Assembly (NCBI GenBank): GCA_963575745.1 | Contig: CAUYUJ010005002.1 | Location: 388,548 to 452,547 of the forward strand | From: Prorocentrum cordatum | Taxonomy: Eukaryota; Sar; Dinophyceae; Prorocentrales; Prorocentraceae | DNA: 64,000 nucleotides | Direction: 5' to 3' | In this document: piece after piece, positions 23,189 through 31,609 of the stretch | How positions within the stretch are numbered: position 1 is the first letter of the stretch | Layout: every line of letters begins with the position of its first letter | Translations under genes and position numbers: made by a program | The notes under the pieces: generated by a model | Databases searched by the model: none | Told to the model about the DNA's origin: nothing | The model's input: only the letters and a program-made list of their open reading frames with translations

Positions 23189-24004
23189 GTCAGCTAGAGT
23201 GCCGGCGCCAGCCCTTCACGATGAAGTTTCAGGTGTCGTCGGTCGCGACGCTCCCTGCGTTGCCTCCTGCAGGCGCCATGCGGTGAATCTCGTCGAGGGT
23301 CTTGCAATTTTCCCCGTTGACGAGTAAAAGTGCGGATTTGTTTTGGATGCCTCAAGCGACTCGGCCGTCTTCCCAGTGCCCATTGGTTGGGCTCCGCGTG
23401 TTCTTGTGCCAGTCGCGCGCGCTGCGCCCCCGGCCGCCCGCCAGGCGCCGCGCCCACCGAGGCGTGCCGTGCCGTCGAGGCAGAGCCCGGAGGGCTCCAG
23501 GCGCGGGATGGCCCGGCTGATTGTTCGGGGGCAACGATGAGGGGGGGGGATGGGCAATGGGGGGGGGGATGCATCGCCCCCCAAGCGCCCATTGATCGAC
23601 GATGGGGGCCCGATAGCCCCACCCCGCCCTGGAAGGTTCGGATTCACTATCGGAGGCCTATCTCCGATCTATCGGCGATGTATCGCCGATTCCTAGGTCG
23701 ATGCATCCCTCCCTTATGCCAGTCCCCCCCTATCGTTGCCCCTCAATTGAGCAGTTCACGGGGAGCTCGTAGGGCGTCCTGTACCTACTGCTTGTCGGCC
23801 TGTGGCATCGCGTCCACGTCCGCTTGGGAGACCATGCCCGCGCTGGGCGCCGGTCAGATCGCCGCGCGCAGTGGCCAGGAAATATCAAGCTTCTTGGCAA
23901 GAGGTTGCCCGAGTCCCATCAAGCTCGAGCGGGCCATGTCGTCGGCAACGGTGATAGAGGAGGTCATCGGGAAGCGTTCTCCTGAGGCCATCCCGTAACA
24001 CTGG
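23189..24004. other. Decayed sequence between copia-like pieces
   Basis: No clear frame. Contains ATCGGCGATGTATCGCCGAT (23659-23678) and related GATCGGC-type short palindromes, and G-runs near 23540-23570. Confidence 0.3.
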
Positions 24005-24292
24005 TCACGTGGGCGACGCGCAGGTGCTTTTTCCAGTCGACAGGAAGTTTGAGGGAACGCCGATGTGCTCGAAGTTGTGGGCTGCGGCTTCCTTTCCAGT
24101 TCGGACGAGATTGTATGCGATTCTCTCGCTGCGGTCTCGAATGGCAGGCGTCGAAGGGGCGGGCGATGGCATGGCCAAGAACGCGCGCCTCGGGTTGATA
24201 ATCAACATGTGGCTGAGGGACTTGGCGGCCCCCTTCTCGGCGGTCAAGTCGAAGCCCGCGGTCAAGTTGCCCTTGCGCGCGAGCCCTCCCAT
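24005..24292 (-). pseudogene. Copia-like polyprotein fragment, N-terminal part (tentative)
   Basis: The minus frame shows GLARKGNLTAGFDLTAEKGA, then LSHMLIINPRRAFLAMPSPAPST, then a helix ending AAAHNFEHIG. It resembles a dinoflagellate copia-associated region with the layout 'G.Dlt...G ... i....P...i.sPPCT.fS ... a..hl.f'. The key PPCT is replaced by PSPAPST, so this copy has lost its likely active motif. It lies on the same strand and 5' of the integrase remnant, as expected for one decayed polyprotein over 22.2-24.3 kb. The link is by pattern only. Confidence 0.3.
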
Positions 24293-25089
24293 AACTCGAC
24301 ACTTCTGTCATACGGCCGCGGCAGCCCTGCGCTCGAAGGGAGAGCGCGCCCACCTGTCGCCACCCACGCAAGGCCAGGAAGCTGGGGCTGAGCTCGCGGC
24401 CGATGCCGCTGATTCCGGCGCTTGCCAGGAATGTAGTTTCTCGAAAGCCCCAGCGGCTCAAGTGCCATCTGACTCCCGCGGCTGGACCGTCCAGGTTCAC
24501 GGCGTGTCCTTGGCGAGCGTGTGGGCGGTGGCCTTGACGCCCCAAGCCCGTCGGCCTTGCATCTCCCTGGCCAGCTGCTGTTACCTGTCAAGGTTACACT
24601 TGGCGAGGCGGGGGTCGGTTGTGGCTTGTGCGCGTTCCTCAGGGGCGTTGGTCGCATCCTTCTTTTTGACCGCGCAGGAAGAGTCCGCGAGTGCCGCCCT
24701 TAAGGTCGTTGTAGTGGCCGTCTTCCTCCAGGTTGAGGATCCAGGCTGAGCTGGGAAATGGCGGCGGCATGCCCGTCCTCAGCAGACACGCGACACATGT
24801 AAGAAATGGGTTCGTTGATGAAATGCCCGCTGCCCACAAGACTGGGGGAGCTTCTCGGGCCGAGGCAGCAGCTGCCCGGGGAGGTCGCTTTCCTCGAGTG
24901 TCCGCAGAGGGCCCTGCTGAGCCCCAGTCCCTCGTGGAATCCCCCGTCGGCCCTGGAGTCCTTGAGCACCTGAGTGTCCGTCTGTGGGCCTACTGGGAGC
25001 CCTGGGTCGCCCAACAGGGCAGGCGTCTCGTCATGCACTTCCGCGCGTCGTGGGACCCCCACCCCCCATGGGAGGAGAGGGTGCGTGAG
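24293..25089. other. Spacer, no firm gene
   Basis: Frames on both strands have moderate length but no recognisable motif. The minus-strand copia-like sequence may extend to about 24545. Confidence 0.3.
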
Positions 25090-25180
25090 ACGTGTGGGGG
25101 GCCACATGCGAACCCTACCCCTGCCCCCCACGATTTCTGAGCAGGGTAGGGGTAGGGTTCGCATGTGGCCCCCTACACGT
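25090..25180. repeat. Inverted repeat (foldback)
   Basis: Left arm 25090-25123 and right arm 25141-25180 are inverted copies sharing GGGGGCCACATGCGAACC and CTACCCCTGC, separated by about 17 nt. The right arm has one extra GGGTA-type unit. A single-stranded copy would form a stem of more than 30 bp. Confidence 0.85.
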
Positions 25181-25545
25181 GGTTGTGTGTGTGTGTGTTT
25201 TTGGTCCGTGCTGGTTAGGAGCTGATTAGGGCCCAGATCCCCCTATCGGTAACCCGCCCCCCCAGCGTCTCCAGGTCAGGGGCAGGCCCCACTGGCCAGT
25301 GGGAAACGCAGGCGAAAGCCACGCGGTGGCCATCGCTGTGCACCAGAGCCCGTGGTGCCCCAAGTTGTTTGCGTAATGCTTGGTCGGATGTTTGGTTTTC
25401 TTGTCGGCTAGTTGGCTGGCAACTTGGCTGGTCTGCTGTCTAAACAGGCGGTCGGCGGTTGATTCGGGCTGGTTGCTGGCTGGCTGCTTAGGCTCGTCCA
25501 GCGGATTCGTGGCCTCGGGGGAGTGGGCTTGTTATCATCAATGGA

Positions 25546-26262
25546 GGACTGTCGCCTCGGTGGCGCGGACATACTGCAGTTTCTAAGGGAGTGCAGTCCC
25601 GGGGGACCGAGCCCGCGTTTTTTTTGTCCAGCGACTGCGGCTTCGGGAACGCCAGCCGGCTGCAATTTCTATGGGGCTGAGGCTTCGGGAACGCGACCGC
25701 TCAGCACGCATTACTTTGCACCAGTCTGTGGTCTCAGGAACGCGAGCGCTGTGTGATGTACGATGGGCTCTGGTCTCGGGTTCGCGAGCTTCTTGCGTTT
25801 TACGATGGGTGTGCTCTCGGGGGCGCGAGCGCGATGTCATATGCAAGGGGTTGTGGCTTCGGGGGCGCAAACTTGATACAAGGTGCTGGGGATTGTGCTT
25901 GCGTGGGCGCGAACGCGTTGTGAATTACGAGTTACTGTGATTCCGAAGGCACCTAGCTGTTCTAATTTGCCTGGGGGTCGGAATCTCCGGAACGCGAGCG
26001 CGTCGTACTTACGGATTGCGGCATCGAGAGCGCGAACTCGTTGCACTTGGAAATTGATTGTGGTCTTGGGAACGCGAGCTCCTTGTAATGTATCAGAGGT
26101 TGTGGCTCCGGGGGCGCGAATGTACAGCAAGCTAGAAGGGACTGTGGCCTTGGGAGTGCGAGTGCGTTGTACTTTGGGAGGGGGTGTGGCGTCGGGGGCG
26201 CGAACCCATGAACTTTACAATGGATTGCGGCCTCGGGGGCGCAAAACTGTTTTGTTTCTTCG
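25546..26262 (+). repeat. 42-bp degenerate tandem array
   Basis: About 17 units of 40-46 bp. Each has a GATTGTGGCTTCGGGGGCGCGAA-like core (16-20 of the bases conserved between neighbours) followed by a more variable, AT-richer tail such as GTTGTACTTTACGA. Old and diverged. Confidence 0.85.
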
Positions 26263-26598
26263 TGTCGCAGCTCCCCTCCCGTAAACTCTGCGGACGTGAC
26301 TCTGACGTGGTATTGTGCGGTTTACGGGCTCAGGTCTTCCCGCGGGCTTGAACCATTGCAACATTGGAGCCACAAGACCGCTAGCTATGAGATCAGAAAT
26401 CTTCGCGCTGGAACCATCGCAAGAAACGCGGGCACCTACGCCTCGCATCCAATTGACTCCCAAGGGGCCAGCGGATGTGTCGACAAGGCGAGGCATATTG
26501 TTTCTGCCGGTTCTGATTGCATGATGTGGAACGAGGTGGGCAGGAGAAAGGCATGCACGCATGATGAGACGCTTATACTCAGTAGAGCGGATGGCGGC

Positions 26599-26753
26599 CA
26601 TACTGGCAGTTTGGAATCACCAAACTTCAGAAACATGTTGAAGGACATTGGCATACACCATACATTTGAGTCAATCGGGGTCGATGTGATGGCCGTCGAG
26701 CTGTGTATGCTTTTCGACCTCTTCGACACGGACAGGGGAGGCTCAGTCGAGAG
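26599..26753 (+). CDS. EF-hand exon, isolated
   Basis: The frame encodes SLESPNFRNMLKDIG, a linker, and then LFDLFDTDRGGSVE. The last part is the start of an EF-hand Ca2+-binding loop: Asp at loop positions 1 and 3, Gly at 5, Ser at 7 and Glu at 9. After GSVE the frame reads SSVLSTAV, lacking the expected acidic residue at loop position 12. A splice donor at or just after GTCGAG is therefore likely (GC follows at GAGA|GCAGCG), with the rest of the loop in another exon. The helix-loop layout resembles the C-terminal EF-hands of dinoflagellate voltage-gated cation channels, but the exon is too short to prove that. No partner exon is seen nearby, so it could also be a pseudo-exon. Confidence 0.5.
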
Positions 26754-26850
26754 CAGCGTCCTTTCCACCGCAGTACTGAAAAGTTGCACCGCTCGTTGTC
26801 AGGGTCGGACAGCAGGCTCGAGTAGAGATGGCAGGTGCTCGACCTTCAGG

Positions 26851-27057
26851 GTACTCTCGGGTCGGGCGAAAGGGGGGGATTGGGAAAGGGGGGGTTACGA
26901 AATTTGCTGCATGCAGCTGGTTTCGGCCTCACCGAGGGGCCAATTCCTCGATACATGGCCGCTCCCGGCGCCGGGAGGCGCCGGGAAAATCAGCTACGTG
27001 AGCTGATTCTCAAACCCCCCCTTTGCTATCCCCCCCTTTCGCCCGACCCGATACTCT
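26851..27057. mobile_element. MITE-like foldback element, 207 bp
   Basis: Terminal inverted repeats of about 46 bp (26851-26896 and 27012-27057) share CGGGTCGGGCGAAAGGGG and AAAGGGGGGGTT. The interior has two small hairpins: CCCGGCGCCGGG at about 26966 and ATCAGCTACGTGAGCTGAT near 26990. No coding capacity. No clear target-site duplication. It lies about 100 bp after the EF-hand exon. Confidence 0.6.
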
Positions 27058-27553
27058 CAACATCCCCCTCCCCACGATACCCCAAGGAACCAGTATCGTT
27101 GACTCGAGGCACGAAGACAATTACGAGACAAAGCGGCAGATGGATGCTCGATCTTCCAGACCCCTCTGGCTTGCACGACGAGCGCAGCTTGTGTCCAGAG
27201 GAGTTGTGTGCCACGGGGTTCGCTGTGCGCTCGTTGGAGAAAAACGTATCTCAACTGTACAAGCCCCCTGAGGCCATCAAGCCCGGGTCTGGAGGCTCCA
27301 GACCTGAGCACGGGGAAAGTCACGCGCCACGCCCTGGACGTGCCCGGAACCAACACTGAATTGAATATGTTGTTGTGCGCATCTATGTGTTCTTGCCCTG
27401 GTCTGTCCTCGTTCCGATGTGCATTTCATTGCATGTTCGTTTTTTTCGGCTCAGACGCACGTCCACCACTGGTGGCTGCCGAGAGGTGATGTGGCCACTG
27501 TCCACGCTTGCCGCCCGCGCATGGTATCGTAACGTACCGAACCTGCAACTATA

Positions 27554-28234
27554 ATGAAGAGGAGGGCAGCCCTGGCAAGCGCGTGCAGCGCACTGTGGCT
27601 GGGCGCCGCCGCCGCGGAGCCTCCGAGGGACCTGGCGCAGCGGGAAGCCAACGCCAGCTTCAGCAGCGGCTTCCTCGCCAAGGGCCCGCCCGCTCACGCG
27701 CCAGCAGTCGCTTACCCGCCGAGGCTGTGGGAGCCCAGCAGGGCAGCCGCGGCGCTGGGCGGCACCGACGCGCAGCTCCGCGGCCGCGGGGACGCCGCGG
27801 CGTCTGCCCTCCAGCTGGACGCGGCGGCGCGCAAGGGATCCCAAAGCAGGGGGGGCCTGCAGACCATCCCGACGCCCTTCCCCATGAAGTCGGTAAGGCA
27901 CCGGAAGGAGGCTGGGGACAGCTACCTCGAGGGCTCGCCCTTGTACCCGCGCCAGCAGCAGCGCGTGGATGCCACCGCCGCCCAGGCGTCGCCACAGCTC
28001 CCAGAGCGGTCGGAGCTGGGCCGCGCAGCAGCTTTCTCAGAACCACCGCTCCTCTCACACGGACTCTCGGCTTCGTCGCCCTGGGGACGGGTCACTGCGC
28101 TGCTGCTGGCGCACGTCATGTTCGCCCTGCTCGTCGTGATGTGGGCGTACTTGTACCGCGCTCACGGCAAGGGCCGTTACACGCGGAGCGTCCAGGCGCG
28201 CCACGGGGACTCTTTCACGTTCGGGCTCTTCGAG
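27554..28234 (+). CDS. PLAC8-family protein, exon 1 (signal peptide, TM, GLFE)
   Basis: Starts at a true ATG (27554) and runs 227 codons with strong G/C third-position bias. Residues 1-21 (two Arg, then an Ala/Leu-rich core ending GAAAAE) look like a signal peptide. A low-complexity Ala/Arg/Pro-rich region follows. Residues about 180-201 (VTALLLAHVMFALLVVMWAY) form a membrane segment, then a basic stretch and HGDSFTFGLFE. In PLAC8 proteins a 'GLF' motif stands just before the cysteine-rich core. The coding signal stops after GLFE, where GAG|GTCGGA offers a GT donor; the frame then drifts into Pro-rich sequence. The missing core matches the peptide encoded at 41.6 kb. PLAC8 proteins are small membrane proteins linked to metal homeostasis and organ size in plants; the role here is unknown. 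Confidence 0.65.
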
Positions 28235-28591
28235 GTCGGAAATCTGAACCAGGAGCATAGGCCGAGGGCCCCCCTGCCCCTCCTGCTTTTCTGTGCTCCC
28301 ACCCCATCTCCAGTGTGGTCGTTTCCCTTCCCTCTCCCTCTTCTCTTGCCCGTCCCCTCCCAAGTATGGTCCTTCTCCCCTCTCCCTCCCCCTCCTCTCC
28401 CTGCGCCTCGTTTCCTTTTCCCTCCTCACTTTCCCCCCTCCCCTCCGATGTTGGCCTCCCTCAGCACATCTCGTCCACGGGAGGGGAGAGGGGACAGGAG
28501 CCCGCTCCTTCCCTCCTCCCAGCTCTCGGCCGCCCCCCTTCAAATCTCGTTCGTGGGAGAGGAGAAGGGGGGATGAGAGGAGAGGAGAAGG

Positions 28592-28763
28592 GAGGAGGAG
28601 GGAGGAAGTATGAGGAGGGAGGAGGAGGAGGAGGAGGAGGAGGAGGAGGAGGAGGAGGAGGAGGAGGAGGAGAAAGAGGGGGAGGGGGAGGGGGAGGGGG
28701 AGGAGGGGGAGGAGGAGGAGGAGGAGGAGGAGGAGGAGGAGGAGGAGGAGGAGGAGGAGGAGG
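28592..28763 (+). repeat. (GGA)n microsatellite
   Basis: Purine-rich tract of about 170 bp with GGGGGA variants, inside the proposed first intron of the PLAC8 gene. Confidence 0.96.
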
Positions 28764-28948
28764 CGAGCAGCCAGCAGGAGTTCTCCGAGAAACCGAAAAA
28801 CCCTGGAAACATGAACCCCTAGCCACTTAAGGCGGGAGGGGGAGGCGATGCCTCAAGATGAACGAGTTCAGGCCAGTGGGGGCAACGGGTGTGAAGAGTG
28901 CAGCCTCTCTGCCCCTCAGCCGCCCTGTAGCGTCGTTACAGCCAGAAT
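28764..28948. other. Flank between microsatellite and LINE 3' end
   Basis: Unique-looking sequence, with no target-site duplication obvious against the far side of the LINE. Confidence 0.3.
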
Positions 28949-29004
28949 GCACGGATGGACCGGTACACCGAAATCTGCACGGATGGACCGGTACACCGAA
29001 ATCT
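28949..29004 (-). repeat. Two tandem 28-bp units at LINE 3' terminus
   Basis: 28949-28976 and 28977-29004 are identical 28-bp copies (plus strand begins GCACGGATGGACCGG and ends ACCGAAATCT). They lie just beyond the ORF2 stop, at the expected 3' end of the element. Several LINE clades end in short tandem repeats that serve as the reverse-transcription start; that role here is inference. Confidence 0.85.
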
Positions 29005-29017
29005 TAAAGATTTGCAT

Positions 29018-31609
29018 TCACAACGGGGCCCCTGTCTTGGGGTGGCGGCCACGCTGCACCATGTCGGCCTTCCGCTTTTGGTTGGCCCTGGTGGCAGGAT
29101 TGGAAGACGGCCCCGCACACTTCGAATTCAGATTCGAACGACCGCTCCACCCCTCCTCCCCCGACGCCGAGGCCCCACACTGGGTGCAGCAGACCATGGC
29201 ACCGTGGGTGACTAAAATGTGATTTAGCTCCCTGAAGGCCTCGAGCCCATCTGGTGGCTCCCCTGGCGGCGCAGGCACGGGCCCCAGGACCTCCTCAGCT
29301 GCCGCCAGGGCCTCGGACACGCACGGACCCGTAACAGGACCCCTGAAATCGCGAACCACCAGACCTGGCTTCGAGAAAAAGCACCTCGCGGCCCACGCTT
29401 GGGTGGGCAGAGGCTTACATTCATCATTCACAAGGTGGGCAAGGTGCCCGCTTGTGCGGGCAACGCACATACACTTGCGGCACCGGACCTCCATTGAGGG
29501 CTCGACACGAACGAGGGAGTGCGACATTAGCCTGAGAACTGGCGGCCCACCTGTACAAGGACGCCTGGGGACGGCCTCGGGCGGGTCGTGCCAAAGGTCG
29601 AGCTCGACCGCTCGGCTGGCCGCCCAAGAGACATACTTCAGGATCGCCTTGGCACGCTGGAGCTCCGACGAGAGGTACTCAGCGTGCACCGACGACACAG
29701 CATGCGCTGACGCCCCGAGCTTGGCAAACCAGTCGGCCCACAGATTCCCCACCCACCACCTGAGAGGGATCTCAAGAGAGAGGGCCTCCTCGGGGCTCTT
29801 GTGGGCTGGGGTCCAGCTAAACCTAGGGGGCGCTCTGGAACCAACCGCCCCGAAAATGAGCCTCCAAATCCGAGCATGCTTGCCTCTGGAGCTCTCAAGG
29901 GCGGGGTCCCAAGACTCGCCCTCAGACACCAAACTCAACAAATCACTCACGATGTGCCGCGTGGCAGACGCGTGCTGGACAAGACGAAGCACAGCCCATC
30001 TCTCAGCTCTGCCTACTGTCTGGATGCCCGGGAGAGGGCCGTACATGGCCCGGGCAGGCAACAAGTGTTCATCAATCTGAACTGCGGACCAACCGCAGCG
30101 CGTCAACTCGGGCTGCGCCGACTCGAAGCCCGAGCCATCTGTGCACGACTCAGGGCCCCACGAAGCAGGCTCGGCGTCGCCCCAGAAGAACGTCGGGAGC
30201 GCGTTCTCCGCGGCCTTCACCGCGAACGCGTGCGGCACGCTCGGGAGGCCGTACCCGCACTCCAGGTCGTCGAAGTGGCACATCGAGCCGATCTCCGCCA
30301 ACATGGCTCTAGTGGCTTCGAGGGCCTCGGGCAGCGGAGGGAGGGAGCTCCCCGGCGGCACATCCAGCAGCTTCGGGCAGCCCAGCCAGATGTGCCCGTA
30401 GTTGCCGTACTCGGCGCCGCACGCACGGCAATGCAGCTTGCCATAGCCTTCCACAGCTGCCCGCCGCTCAGGAGTGAAGTAGCGGCCAGACCACAGCATC
30501 TGCAGCGCGCCCAGCTGCCTCGGCGGAAGCGCGCGCAAGCCGAGGCGAATGCCTCGGACCCACACCTGCTCGTCGCCCGAGGCCAGGTGCATGTGCCCCA
30601 GCAGCCTCTGCGCCTGCCACCGCTCGATGGACCTCATCAAATGGTGGCGAAGGTCCTCTGGCGGCACGCGCAGGAGCGAAAAGACCTCGCCCGTGTCGGA
30701 CCTCACGTGGGCCGAAGAGAGCATCTCCCAACCTAGCCTCCGCAGCGACAGCCATGTGGACGTGAGCGGCCCACGCGCCGTGCCGAAGGTGGTGCCCTCG
30801 ATCTTGGCGTGGGCCGCGTCCCAAGCCTTCTGCAGCCTGGCGCCGGACGTGCGGCCGTCCCACAGCCAGCCCGCGCACCGGAGGATCAACGGCACCGAGA
30901 CGTCGTAGATCGGGTCGAAGCGCGGGCTGGGATGCGTCAGCAAGTAGGCCGTGCATCCAGAGCCATGCCTCCACCCATTCAGGGTGGCCGCAGCGCGCCG
31001 GAGGTGGTGAAGCCGATGATCCGCCATGCCGCTGACGCCCGCGCCGTGGGCGACCGACGGGGCCAGCCCAGTGCGCCACAGCTGCGCCGCCTTGCGCCCC
31101 GCTCCGCGGGACAGCATGGCCACTCGGCGGCCCCTCGCGACGAGGGCCGCCACGCGCGCGGCCTCCTGCCGCCGGAACACCCTCGGCCCGCGGTGCTCGT
31201 GTCCGAGGTTGCGCATCGCCCGCCTCGGGCGCAGGCCGATCTGCACGGCCCGCGCGCGGAAGCGGTGCGCAAAGCACGCGCGGTTGAAAACCAAGCCAGA
31301 CTTGGCCCGCTTGACCCGCATGCCGAGGCCTTGCACGCAACGCGTCAGCTCGACGGCGGCGACCTCGAGCTGGCTGGCCTCTGCCTCGCGGGGCCCCACG
31401 TAGTGCAGGGTGATGTCTTCCATCAGCTGCCTGGGCCGCACGTTGGGGCACATCTTGCTGAGCCTCGCCATCGTGCGGTGGGTCAGGACCAGGAGCGCCG
31501 TGGGAGCGTGAGTGCACCCCGCCAGCACGCCCTGGAAGACCAGCATGGCCAGCGACAGGCTGGGCCCCACCCGAACCCTACGAGGCTGGTGGTAGAGGTC
31601 AATCATCAT
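29018..31609 (-). pseudogene. LINE ORF2, second part: RT C-terminal motifs, RNase H, zinc fingers
   Basis: Same frame as the upstream part of ORF2 and separated from it only by a TGA (31610-31612). It opens with the RT region B (FQGVLAGCTHAPTALLV) and region C, read as LMEDITLHYVG where V/A-D-D is usual, so the first catalytic Asp appears as Glu. A thumb region follows (KRAKSGLVFNR). CRAC...H...C near the middle is a zinc-binding knuckle. The RNase H domain has the complete acidic set: TDGSG, RAERWAV, HIVSDLL and a final GNLWADWFAKLG, with the AHKS histidine. Two more Cys-rich segments (CRKC...H...C and CCTQC) end the protein. The first methionines (MM) fall right after the stop by chance; separate initiation is unlikely. 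Confidence 0.85.
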
